Shown one piece after another: positions 35,097 to 43,587 of a stretch of 64,000 bases of DNA. Position 1 is the first letter of the stretch. Each line of letters opens with the position of its first letter. This stretch comes from Vibrio toranzoniae (GTDB lineage: Bacteria > Pseudomonadota > Gammaproteobacteria > Enterobacterales > Vibrionaceae), in NCBI RefSeq assembly GCF_024347655.1, contig NZ_AP025515.1, positions 1,054,001-1,118,000 of the forward strand, given 5' to 3'. The position numbers and the translations under genes are program-made. A model generated the notes under the pieces. The model saw nothing but the letters and a program-made list of their open reading frames with translations. It did no database searches and was not told the origin of the DNA.

Positions 35097-37424
35097 ATGA
35101 AAAAGAGTCCTCTTTACTTAGCACTATTATTAGCATCAGTAACCAGCTCTGCTGCTGAGTGGGATTACCCGAGTGGCAATACGGTAGTGACAACGCAACA
35201 GGAAGCTAAAGCCTATTTAGAACAAGCTTACCCAGAGGTGGGTACTTTTAGGTTTCGCTATGAAAGCCTGTCTAAATTAGGGCATCACTATAACTTTGAT
35301 GTGCTAATTGAAGGTGAATATCAACCGCAAAAGTCCGTTGTTTTATCAACTGACACAGATGAACAGGTCTCACGAGTTTTCAGAAGTTTAGAAAATACCG
35401 TGTTACTGAATGGAAAGCCAACAACGGCCGCCGAACTGGAAGCTCCCCGCCAATTGGAGGCAGAGCACGCGCCAAGTTTAAGCAGTGGACAAGTTGTGTC
35501 GACTCACGTGAATGTGTTCAGCCCTGATTTGAGAACCATGGACAGAGCGGCACCACCAGAACGTTTGTTAACGGATGTGAGCCAGTATCCGAATGTTCCA
35601 CATTATGTTCAAACTGATGTGGAGGTATTGCGTCATGGCGATGGTATTTACCTTACTAATGCTCGCGTATCCCAAGTTGATGCTACGGCTTTGTTCTCTA
35701 TTGATCCTGATTCTGGCTCGGTAACAGACCGTGACAGCTCAAATTTTCTCGCCGCGGAAGGTGTCACAAAGTTTGCTGATCTGAACGAGCTTCACAATGT
35801 AGATTGGCAAGATACTCGATTCTCGCAATTAATGGTTTTTGCTCATCTTGACCAGTCTTTACGCTATATCAGTAGTTTAGGTTTTGATGTGTTTGATTCA
35901 CCTCTTGAGTTTGATGGCAGAGGCTTATCAGCAGACAACTCAACCTATTATTACGGTCCTAAAGCTGTCTTGTTTGGTATCGGCGGGGGATCTCCAGACG
36001 CATTAGACGGTGATGTGATTCTGCATGAGCTGGGGCATGGGATTCACTATCACATCGTGAAAGATTGGGCATATGGGCATACGGGTGCCATCGGTGAAGG
36101 GTTTGGAGACTACTGGGCGGGGAGTTTTAGCTTTCGTACTCAGTATGAAAATGCCCAGACTCGAGGACAAGAGTTCGAGATAGATACTGTTTTTAACTGG
36201 GATGGGTACTTTGGTGTAAGGAAGACCACTCGTAGCTTGTGGAACCAAAGAGCACGCTACTTTAGACAAGCGGAGTATCGTCCTCATGAAAGTGTTGCGG
36301 GTGAGTTAGGGGATGAACTTTGGTCAACGCCACTATTCCAAGCCCTGAAAGCATCGGTAGAACAGTATGGAGACGTTGCTTTTAAGGAGTTTGATTCAAT
36401 CGTGCTGGAGTCTATGTACGGCCTCGGTCGTGGATTGAAAATGCACGACCTAGCTGAGAGCACACTGTTTACGGCTAAGCAGTTGTATCCAAATAGAGAT
36501 TACGCCGAAATATTGAAGCAAAAATTTGATGTGCATGGGTTGATCATAGAACCATTCAAGATAGAAGTTCCTAGCCGTTATGTCGATCCAGATAAAGCGT
36601 TGACGATCGATATATATCCAGCGCTAAGGCAAGCTCAGCTCGATGGTCAGATCAATATTTCTGAATTGGTGAAGTTGTTTGTTAGCCCTCCGGTTAACCA
36701 ACTAACGATTGAAGCGACACTTCCGAAAGGCGAGATGTGTGGTTCTTCAGTCACCATGAATACGAGTGTTGACTATCGATACAGTGACGCACTGAAATCA
36801 CAAAACTGGCAACATGATTTGTCACTTGTTTATGGCTTACCTGTACTCGAATCCGATATCAAAGAAGTAAACAGCTACCTTCCTGATAGTCGATTTAGCT
36901 CGACAAATCAGCCGATCGTTGGCTTTAAAACATTCAATTTCATTCTAAATGGAACGGGTCAGATCGCAGACGAGAATTTCGGACTGTACTTAGATATCGA
37001 GCACCCTCGTTTGAGCGATTTGGTGGTCACTTTGATTTCACCGAAGGGAACACGAGTCGATTTGCTTAACCATAATTCGACGCGATTTTCTGGTTTTGAT
37101 GGTTACTTCACACTCAAGCATGACTCGGTTCTTGATTCGTTTGCGGGTGAGCCGATTAACGGGTCTTGGCGTTTAGAGATCGCCGATTATGTGAATGGTG
37201 AAACTGGGAACCTAAAGCGTTGGGGACTCGGCGCTATTTCGAAATACGAATGTGGCGAAACGACGGTTTCACCGCAAGAGCCCGTCGTTGCTAGTGGCGA
37301 TTCTGGTGGCTCAGCTTCACCCATATTGATTCTATTCATGTCCTTGCTCTCGTTCAGCAGGTCATTTTCTATACGTTACTTGTCTTCAATGGCAAGGCTC
37401 TTTAAAAACAAAACAAGAAGATAA
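35097..37424 (+). CDS. Secreted gluzincin metalloprotease with P domain
   Basis: A 775-residue zinc protease with a signal peptide (cleavage near SSA-AEW), a propeptide-like region (about 20-150), and a catalytic domain with HELGH at 310-314. Glu334 in GEGFGD lies 19 residues later, exactly the thermolysin spacing. A proprotein-convertase P domain follows (about 615-720: QIADENFGLYLDIEHPRLSD and WRLEIAD). The C-terminus has GG, a hydrophobic stretch and a basic tail, resembling a GlyGly-CTERM sorting signal but longer. It does not fit one M family cleanly; M4/M36-like is the nearest. AAGGAGG precedes the ATG. It is the third gene of the Fur operon. Confidence 0.85.
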   Translation: MKKSPLYLALLLASVTSSAAEWDYPSGNTVVTTQQEAKAYLEQAYPEVGTFRFRYESLSKLGHHYNFDVLIEGEYQPQKSVVLSTDTDEQVSRVFRSLENTVLLNGKPTTAAELEAPRQLEAEHAPSLSSGQVVSTHVNVFSPDLRTMDRAAPPERLLTDVSQYPNVPHYVQTDVEVLRHGDGIYLTNARVSQVDATALFSIDPDSGSVTDRDSSNFLAAEGVTKFADLNELHNVDWQDTRFSQLMVFAHLDQSLRYISSLGFDVFDSPLEFDGRGLSADNSTYYYGPKAVLFGIGGGSPDALDGDVILHELGHGIHYHIVKDWAYGHTGAIGEGFGDYWAGSFSFRTQYENAQTRGQEFEIDTVFNWDGYFGVRKTTRSLWNQRARYFRQAEYRPHESVAGELGDELWSTPLFQALKASVEQYGDVAFKEFDSIVLESMYGLGRGLKMHDLAESTLFTAKQLYPNRDYAEILKQKFDVHGLIIEPFKIEVPSRYVDPDKALTIDIYPALRQAQLDGQINISELVKLFVSPPVNQLTIEATLPKGEMCGSSVTMNTSVDYRYSDALKSQNWQHDLSLVYGLPVLESDIKEVNSYLPDSRFSSTNQPIVGFKTFNFILNGTGQIADENFGLYLDIEHPRLSDLVVTLISPKGTRVDLLNHNSTRFSGFDGYFTLKHDSVLDSFAGEPINGSWRLEIADYVNGETGNLKRWGLGAISKYECGETTVSPQEPVVASGDSGGSASPILILFMSLLSFSRSFSIRYLSSMARLFKNKTRR

Positions 37425-37428
37425 CTCT

Positions 37429-38913
37429 ATGAAACCTCAATTGACAATTTTGGCCATCTCTTTGGCTCTTGCTGGCTGCGGTGGTTCAGGCGGTTCCGAT
37501 ACCTCTGCATCAGCAGCACCAACCTATACAGTGTCAGGTACAGTGACAGCACAGAATATAGATTTACAAAGTAAGGTCTGCGCAGACTTAAATCAAAACT
37601 ACATGTGTGATAGTGGGGAACCAAGTTCGACGGCAAACACGAGTGGCGAATTTAGTATCACCAGCACTAAGAAATCGATTTTATCGGTTCCTTTATTAGC
37701 TCAAGTGGATTCGGGTATAGCAGCCAATAGTTCGGGTGGTTCTGCATCGTCTTACGCTTACATTGCAGCCCCAGGTTTTCAAAAGACGTCTGGAAATGAG
37801 ATTAACGGTATCAGCTCACTACTTGCGGGTTATGTGGCTGATGGACTGACAATTGCGAATGCCAATATCAAATTAAAAGCGCAGTTGGCGAAAAGCGGCA
37901 TCACTATCTCTGGCAATATTCAAGACGATTTATCTGCGTCTGAACTCGCGAGTCTGGAACAAAATGTCGTATCAACTATTAAGGCATTTAAACACTCTAA
38001 TCGTGCATTCATGCTGGCTCAATTGAGTGCGAAATTTGATAAGAGTGCGTCCGATTATGTGTGGGGAATCCTAGATACTGACCAAATTACGGCTTTTGCA
38101 AATTTCCTCGAAGGAGAGCTAAAAGCAGCTATAGCATTGAATGATACTGGTGTTTTACGCTATTTCTCAGATATCGATGACACACAAGATGTCGTTGAAC
38201 CACAGAGTTCATTCCCAGGTCAAGATGCAGAATACGGATTTGATAAAACAGAGCTGAATACCAATACCGGCAATGGTTTCCAGTTCGCAAAGCTAGATTC
38301 AAGTGGCCAGGTGCTTGCTGATGATGCGACCCAGTGGTCTTGTGTTCTGGATCAACGCAGTGGTTTGATTTGGGAGTCGAAAACGGATGATGAAAGCTCT
38401 ATTCAACATAAAGATCGCATATTAGCGCTTGAGTTACCCGGAATAGTAACGCCTTACGATCAAGATGTTGATTTAGCGACGTGTAAAACGAAAGGTGATG
38501 CGATATGTACCACTCAAGATTACGTTGAACATATCAATGCAATGAACTTATGCGGCAAGTCAGATTGGCGCTTACCAACGTTCCATGAATTCTACAACGT
38601 GCTCGACTTCGGTGAGACAGAAACCAACTCGGACGGTGAAGTTTATGGTTTAACTTACAAGTACTTCCCATATCAAACCCTTGGTATTGATTATACAACT
38701 TACACTGGCTCAGTATGGACTCAATCCATAACTTATAGCCAATACACAAATGGCGCTGTTGAAGGTGGCTTCTATTATAACGAGATTGGAACACAAGGCT
38801 CAGATAGAGGAGTTGTTGGTTCTATAGAGATCTATTCAGGTGATGTTGATTCTTCAGATAATTATGACTCGTACCAATTTCCAGTTCGTTTAGTTTCACT
38901 ACAAGGTCAATAG
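37429..38913 (+). CDS. DUF1566 (Lcl_C) outer-membrane lipoprotein
   Basis: A 494-residue lipoprotein with lipobox LAGC (Cys17) and a Gly/Ser linker. It then has an SdrD-B/carboxypeptidase-regulatory-like beta domain (about 32-85, with the Ca-loop-like DLNQNYMCDSGEP), a helical middle region (about 110-260) and a C-terminal DUF1566/Lcl_C domain (about 300-490; LIWESKTDD, WRLPTFHEF and final FPVRLV). Cys pairs in the last domain suggest disulfides. Lcl_C domains occur on surface proteins and adhesins; the molecular role here is unknown. It begins 4 bp after the protease gene and is presumably part of the same surface system. Confidence 0.85.
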   Translation: MKPQLTILAISLALAGCGGSGGSDTSASAAPTYTVSGTVTAQNIDLQSKVCADLNQNYMCDSGEPSSTANTSGEFSITSTKKSILSVPLLAQVDSGIAANSSGGSASSYAYIAAPGFQKTSGNEINGISSLLAGYVADGLTIANANIKLKAQLAKSGITISGNIQDDLSASELASLEQNVVSTIKAFKHSNRAFMLAQLSAKFDKSASDYVWGILDTDQITAFANFLEGELKAAIALNDTGVLRYFSDIDDTQDVVEPQSSFPGQDAEYGFDKTELNTNTGNGFQFAKLDSSGQVLADDATQWSCVLDQRSGLIWESKTDDESSIQHKDRILALELPGIVTPYDQDVDLATCKTKGDAICTTQDYVEHINAMNLCGKSDWRLPTFHEFYNVLDFGETETNSDGEVYGLTYKYFPYQTLGIDYTTYTGSVWTQSITYSQYTNGAVEGGFYYNEIGTQGSDRGVVGSIEIYSGDVDSSDNYDSYQFPVRLVSLQGQ

Positions 38914-38915
38914 AT

Positions 38916-39473
38916 ATGAAAAATTTACTCTCCATCACTTTAATGGCTCTGTTTTCTGCGGGTGCAATGGCACAAGAGTGCAGTTTAGATATGGAAAAAT
39001 CGGCGCCGAGCACGCGTTATGTCGCGAATGATAATGGGACGTTTAGCGATGAACTGACAGGATTAACTTGGATGCGTTGCCAGCTGGGCAAAACTTGGGA
39101 TACGAAGACATTAGCTTGTAGTGGACCGGCTGAAACGTACCACTGGCAGAGTGCGCTTGCTATGGTTGAATCAATTAATGACCAGAGTGGCAGCCATGCG
39201 TTGCATCAGTTCGGTGGTGAAAAAGAGTGGCGCATGCCAAACATCAAAGAGTTAGTGTCATTAAAAGAAGTGGCTTGCCACTCTCCAGCAATAAGTCACA
39301 AGGTGTTTGGTGATACGTTTAACGTTGAAGCTGGAAACTTAGCTTCGTTTATATGGAGTTCAACTCCTGCGAGTGATGGTCAGAGCGTGATGACGTTTGA
39401 TTCCATTAACGGTGAGGTTTATCAGTACAACGCTGCACAATACAAGTTTAGCGTCCTATTAGTTGCAGAATGA
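38916..39473 (+). CDS. Small secreted DUF1566 (Lcl_C) protein
   Basis: A 185-residue exported protein with a signal peptide (MKNLLSITLMALFSAGAMA-QEC). It is almost entirely one DUF1566/Lcl_C domain: GLTWMRCQLGKTWD, then WRMPNIKELVSL, then FIWSSTPAS, ending FSVLLVAE. Five cysteines in the mature part suggest disulfides and a periplasmic or extracellular location. It starts 2 bp after the lipoprotein stop and ends the five-gene operon before a terminator. Pairing with the lipoprotein suggests a two-part surface complex. No established function can be given. Confidence 0.83.
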   Translation: MKNLLSITLMALFSAGAMAQECSLDMEKSAPSTRYVANDNGTFSDELTGLTWMRCQLGKTWDTKTLACSGPAETYHWQSALAMVESINDQSGSHALHQFGGEKEWRMPNIKELVSLKEVACHSPAISHKVFGDTFNVEAGNLASFIWSSTPASDGQSVMTFDSINGEVYQYNAAQYKFSVLLVAE

Positions 39474-39495
39474 TTTAGTTCTTAATCCGTAAATA

Positions 39496-39523
39496 AAAAG
39501 GCCGTGGTTTTCCACGGCCTTTT
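39496..39523 (+). terminator. Terminator of the Fur/CRP operon
   Basis: AAAAGGCCGTGG/CCACGGCCTTTT stem with a 4-base loop. It is near-symmetrical and can also act on minus-strand transcripts from the MCP gene. Confidence 0.9.
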
Positions 39524-39553
39524 AGGTTTTGGTATATAGGTCTTAACTTAAGT

Positions 39554-39602
39554 CTTAGACCTTAGACCTTAGACCTTAGACCTTAGACCTTAGACCTTAG
39601 AC
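39554..39602. repeat. Heptanucleotide tandem repeat (CTTAGAC)x7
   Basis: Seven perfect copies of CTTAGAC, with degenerate copies to the left. On the minus strand this reads GTCTAAG, and the first copy supplies the last codon and the TAA stop of the MCP gene. The array therefore starts inside the gene end and extends into its 3' UTR. Confidence 0.97.
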
Positions 39603-41240
39603 CTTAAAGTAATCCAACTGCTGTTTCTGTTGCTCAGCTAGGTTAGATAGCTCGTAGCTTGCTGCTGCGGCTTGAGTAATACCGGTTACGTTTTGGCTCA
39701 CCAAGCTATAGATGTTTGAGATATTGCGGTTGATGTCTGACGTCACCTGGCTTTGCTCTTCGGCAGCAGAGGCTACTTGAGTGTTAATTTCTGTCATGTC
39801 GGTTACTGAGTTGGCAATGCCTGAAAGCGCTGAGCTAACTTCACCTGCTAAGTGTTGGTTACGCTGTAGCATTGACAGTGAACTGTTCATACTCTCGTTT
39901 GCGTTACCTGATTGAACCTGTAAGCCCTCGATAATTGTTTGTATCTCTTTGGTTGAATCTTGCGTACGAGCCGCTAGTAATCGTACCTCGTCTGCAACCA
40001 CGGCAAAACCACGGCCACTTTCACCTGCGCGAGCGGCCTCGATGGCTGCATTCAGCGCAAGCAGGTTGGTTTGTTCTGAGATGCTTTGAATCACTTCGAT
40101 GACGTTCCCAATTTGTTCAGAGTGTTCTTTCAGTGTGCTTACAACGTTAGCGGCTTCGCTAAGTTGAATAGCCATTTGTTCGTTAGCTTGGCTGCTTTCA
40201 TTGAACAAGCTCATGCTGTGAGCCGCCATTTCATCTGCTTGTTTCGAAGCCGAATCGGCTTGTACCGCATTTTCGTTAACGTGCGATGCTGTGCTCTCAA
40301 GTTGGTTTACAGCAGAAGCGACTTGTTCGACTTCTTGCTTTTCTTGGTCTGAGTTGGCGCTTGATTGTGTCATTACTGCAGCCAGCTCTGTAGATGCAGA
40401 AGCGACTTCGATACTGATGCGAGACAATGAACTTACCGTATCACGTAGTTGCTCAACTGACTGGTTTACGTCTTGTGCAAGGCGTGAAATCTCGTTATCG
40501 CCATACTCTTCGGCTTTAACCAGAAGATTGCCTTTGGCGACTTCACGCATGGTTTCTTGAATATTGCTCAGCGGCTTAACAATGATGCCTGCAAGCGTCC
40601 AACTGATGACTAATGCAATAGAAAGAACCACTGGCAGGGCTATGGTCGCGGTATCCAGTGTGTTGGTGTGTTGCTGACCATTCACGCTGATTGCTTGAGT
40701 AGCGAGGTGGTTAAGTTGTTTTGAAAGCAGGTTGATTGCTTTGACCATTTCATTGCCAGCGTGACGGTATTGGTCAGTGGCAGCTTGATAACGAGCATCG
40801 AAATCGGAAGGCTGGGCGTTGGTGTTGTGTTTCATTCTTAATAGAGGAAGCATCGTATTACGTGAGAAATCAACGTAGTGTTCCATGGCCTTACGCATGC
40901 CCGCGACTTCGTTTTGCATTCCTTGTACGGTGTCCAATGAATCCAATAGGCGAGTATTCTGATCAAGCTTTTGGTTAAGCGTTTCTACTAGAGTTTTTAC
41001 ATCATCAGCGTTAAATAGACTGTAAATTGCTTTAATGCGCATACCGTAGCTGTTGTCGACGATTTCGCTAAGCTCTTCTTTATGTAGGATGAGTTGGTCC
41101 GTTGCTGTTGATACATCTTTAAATGCGCTTTCCAGCTTATCACCACCAATAATGACGCCCGCTAAAAGTACTACAACGGAAAATAGCACTGGAATAAGAA
41201 TCTGTATTTTTATAGATAAGCCACTGAGTAGTTGGCGCAT
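39597..41240 (-). CDS. Methyl-accepting chemotaxis protein, four-helix-bundle sensor
   Basis: A 547-residue chemoreceptor with an N-terminal membrane helix (about 12-32), a mainly helical periplasmic sensor (about 33-190, 4HB_MCP type), a second membrane helix (about 194-216), a HAMP domain (about 217-270) and a cytoplasmic signalling domain. The hairpin tip is intact: EQTNLLALNAAIEAARAGESGRGFAVVADEVR. There is no C-terminal CheR-tethering pentapeptide. The ligand is unknown. It lies downstream of the iron/protease operon on the opposite strand and has a Fur-like inverted repeat upstream. The stop codon lies inside a heptamer repeat. Confidence 0.93.
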   Translation of the reverse strand: MRQLLSGLSIKIQILIPVLFSVVVLLAGVIIGGDKLESAFKDVSTATDQLILHKEELSEIVDNSYGMRIKAIYSLFNADDVKTLVETLNQKLDQNTRLLDSLDTVQGMQNEVAGMRKAMEHYVDFSRNTMLPLLRMKHNTNAQPSDFDARYQAATDQYRHAGNEMVKAINLLSKQLNHLATQAISVNGQQHTNTLDTATIALPVVLSIALVISWTLAGIIVKPLSNIQETMREVAKGNLLVKAEEYGDNEISRLAQDVNQSVEQLRDTVSSLSRISIEVASASTELAAVMTQSSANSDQEKQEVEQVASAVNQLESTASHVNENAVQADSASKQADEMAAHSMSLFNESSQANEQMAIQLSEAANVVSTLKEHSEQIGNVIEVIQSISEQTNLLALNAAIEAARAGESGRGFAVVADEVRLLAARTQDSTKEIQTIIEGLQVQSGNANESMNSSLSMLQRNQHLAGEVSSALSGIANSVTDMTEINTQVASAAEEQSQVTSDINRNISNIYSLVSQNVTGITQAAAASYELSNLAEQQKQQLDYFKV

Positions 41241-41268
41241 GTATTGTCCCTCTTTGAATAAACGAATA

Positions 41269-41287
41269 AATGAGAATTGTTCTTATT
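41269..41287 (-). promoter_or_regulatory. Candidate Fur-like box upstream of the MCP gene
   Basis: AATGAGAATTGTTCTTATT is a near-perfect inverted repeat around 3 bases and matches an idealised Fur palindrome (AATGATAATAATTATCATT) at 14 of 19 positions. It lies about 30 bases upstream of the MCP ATG. Confidence 0.45.
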
Positions 41288-41591
41288 AGGATTAATTGGC
41301 GATTTTAACTAATAAGATTGATAATTCAATCAGTAATGGCTATTGCTTTGATAAATGCGATAGATATTTGATATACATTATTATTTCTCGTTTTAAATGG
41401 CAGTTTGCTAAATATTTCGATCATTCATTTATGGCTGTTTAGTCAGAAATAGTGGCAAGGGTTCGAGATAAGTAAAGCCGTTACTTGAAGTTGAGCACTT
41501 AGATTTTTGTGAAAAATGGATGGAATAAGTGAATCAATGGCTATGACTATCAACTGGTGGAGTAGGGGAGAAATGAGTCATTAATCTGTAG

Positions 41592-41642
41592 TTGTCATAT
41601 AGGCTTCAATTTAGTGAAACACAACTGTCACATTTAGATTCT
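41592..41642 (+). promoter_or_regulatory. Candidate Pho boxes upstream of pstS
   Basis: TTGTCAT (41592-41598) and CTGTCAC (41625-41631) are good PhoB half-sites (consensus CTGTCAT). Their expected partners 11 bases downstream are weaker (GCTTCAA and AGATTCT). They lie 33 bases apart, three 11-bp steps, consistent with a tandem Pho box. Confidence 0.6.
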
Positions 41643-41706
41643 AAAGTGGGCACCGTTCAAGCAAAACATAACATTACGGCAATAACGCCACTAAAGGAAA
41701 TTTGTG

Positions 41707-42528
41707 ATGAAAAAGACAGTTATCGGTGCAATCGCCCTTCTAGGTGCACTAACAGTGACTCCAGCTTCAGCTAAAGAAACTATTTCAGCAGTTGGTTCAA
41801 GCAGCGTGACTCCACTGATGGAAGTTTTCTCTGAAACATACATGAAAACGAATTCAAATGTATTTATTGAAGTGCAAGGCCCTGGTTCTTCGGCTGGTGT
41901 TAAAGCGGCTAAGAACGGCAGTGCAGATTTAGGCATGTCTTCTCGTAACCTTAAAGACAGCGAAAAAGAAGCAACTCTAGTTGAAGAAGTGGTTGCTCGT
42001 GATGGTATCGCAGTCGTTGTTAACTCTAAGAATAGCCTTCCGGGTCTAACCGCTGAGCAAGTAACAGCTATCTACAAAGGCGAAGTTACAAACTGGAAAG
42101 ACGTTGGCGGTGCAGACAAGCCAATCGTAGCAATCACTCGTGATACAGCATCTGGTACTCGCGGTGCATTCGAAGACATCATGTCTCTTAAAATGAAGAT
42201 TTCTGGTAAGAAAGTATCAGCAATCTCTCAACGTGCTCAAGTTGCTAACGGTAACGGCGCACTAAAAACAATGGTTGCATCTAACCCTTACGCAATCGGC
42301 TACATCTCTCTAGGTACAGTAGATAACTCAGTAAACGCGCTTGCAATTGACGGTACTGAAGCATCTGTGGACAACGTTAAAAACGGCTCTTACAAAGTAG
42401 CTCGCCCTTTCCTAGTTCTTTATAAAGAAGGCCAGCCTTCTTCTGAAACTCAAAAGTTTCTAGATTGGATGCTAACAGACGAAGCTCAGTCTTTAGTTGA
42501 GAGCAACGGCTACATCTCAATTAACTAA
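41707..42528 (+). CDS. pstS: Phosphate-binding periplasmic protein
   Basis: The 273-residue phosphate-binding component of the Pst ABC importer. It has a signal peptide (MKKTVIGAIALLGALTVTPASA), then ETISAVGSSSVTPLM, and phosphate-binding segments GPGSSAGVKA, RDGIAVVVN and RDTASGTRGAFED. The ATG follows AAAGGAAATTTGTG; a GTG one codon earlier is an alternative. It heads pstSCAB, with Pho-box-like sites upstream and a hairpin after it that can make it more abundant than the membrane subunits. Length and sequence suit the short PstS type common on Vibrio chromosome 2. Confidence 0.95.
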   Translation: MKKTVIGAIALLGALTVTPASAKETISAVGSSSVTPLMEVFSETYMKTNSNVFIEVQGPGSSAGVKAAKNGSADLGMSSRNLKDSEKEATLVEEVVARDGIAVVVNSKNSLPGLTAEQVTAIYKGEVTNWKDVGGADKPIVAITRDTASGTRGAFEDIMSLKMKISGKKVSAISQRAQVANGNGALKTMVASNPYAIGYISLGTVDNSVNALAIDGTEASVDNVKNGSYKVARPFLVLYKEGQPSSETQKFLDWMLTDEAQSLVESNGYISIN

Positions 42529-42551
42529 TCTAAACCTAAATTAATAATATT

Positions 42552-42581
42552 GCTCAGCCTACCTTTTCAGGCTGAGCCTTT
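42552..42581 (+). terminator. Attenuating terminator between pstS and pstC
   Basis: GCTCAGCCT/AGGCTGAGC stem with an 8-base loop followed by CTTTTCT. It lies between pstS and pstC and probably lowers transcription of pstCAB relative to pstS. Confidence 0.8.
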
Positions 42582-42652
42582 TCTATCCCACTTCGAGTTA
42601 ACCCCATGCGCTCATGTTGCGTGCTAGGGATTATCGATATGTGAGACTTGTT

Positions 42653-43582
42653 ATGACCATCGCAACGAATAGTGAACAGCTTATGAATAGCGAAGCGACT
42701 CAACTGAAACGCAGCTTACGTCAAAAGAAGCGTGTAGATTGGAAAGAGCGTATTTTTCACGGCTTATTTCTTACAAGCGCAATTATCGGCATTGTATCTC
42801 TTGCTGTTATTGCTTACTTCATCGTTAAAGAAAGTATCCCCGCATTCCAAGAAGCGGGCCTATCAGGTATCGTTTTAGGGCAAAACTGGCTACCACCTGC
42901 ACTTTACGGTGTTGCTACCATGATTGTAGCTTCTGTCGTGTCAACATTAGGTGCGGTCGTTGTTGGTGTCCCTATTGGTGTACTAACGGCAATATTTATT
43001 GCGGAAATTGCACCAAAGCGTCTGGCAGACATCATTCGCCCTGCTGTTGAATTGTTAGCGGGTATCCCATCAGTAGTTTACGGCTTCTTTGGCCTTGTCA
43101 TTATTGTCCCTTTGATACAAAACGTATTTCAAGTCCCTGCGGGTAACACCATTTTGGCGGGAATCATTGTACTCGGTGTGATGATCCTTCCGACAGTAAT
43201 CACGGTGTCAGAAACGTCCATTCGTGCAGTGCCAAGAACATATAAAGAAGGCTCTTTAGCGTTAGGTGCTTCAAAGATTTTTACCATTTTTAAGCTGCTC
43301 GTTCCTGCTGCTCGTTCAGGCATTATGACTGGTGTGATTTTGGGTATCGGTCGTGCGTTAGGTGAAACGATGGCAATCATCATGGTGATGGGTAATGCGC
43401 CAGCTATGCCGGAAGGTATTTTGGATTCTGCTCGTACACTGACGGCGAATATTGCGATTGAAATGTCTTACGCAAGTGGTGTTCACGCAAGTGCACTATA
43501 CGCAACGGGTGTTGTTCTTCTTATTTTCATTATGTCTCTAAATGCGATTCTCCTTTACTTGAACCGCGAGAAGGCGAGGTAA
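42653..43582 (+). CDS. pstC: Phosphate ABC transporter permease PstC
   Basis: A 309-residue inner-membrane permease with about six membrane segments. The permease coupling motif lies in RTYKEGSLALGASKIFTIFKLLVPAA and is followed by GRALGETMAI. The start is uncertain: ATG 42653 is preferred over 42614, and ATG 42683 (MNSEATQ) would also keep all domains. It pairs with PstA to form the channel for phosphate and lies 5 bp before pstA. Confidence 0.92.
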   Translation: MTIATNSEQLMNSEATQLKRSLRQKKRVDWKERIFHGLFLTSAIIGIVSLAVIAYFIVKESIPAFQEAGLSGIVLGQNWLPPALYGVATMIVASVVSTLGAVVVGVPIGVLTAIFIAEIAPKRLADIIRPAVELLAGIPSVVYGFFGLVIIVPLIQNVFQVPAGNTILAGIIVLGVMILPTVITVSETSIRAVPRTYKEGSLALGASKIFTIFKLLVPAARSGIMTGVILGIGRALGETMAIIMVMGNAPAMPEGILDSARTLTANIAIEMSYASGVHASALYATGVVLLIFIMSLNAILLYLNREKAR

Positions 43583-43587
43583 ACATT

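Larger units (their letters stand above)
41241..41706. promoter_or_regulatory. Divergent control region, MCP and pstS
   Basis: 466 bp carrying promoters for the MCP gene (minus) and pstSCAB (plus). It contains a Fur-like inverted repeat next to the MCP and Pho-box-like repeats next to pstS, both listed separately. I see no additional gene. Confidence 0.6.
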
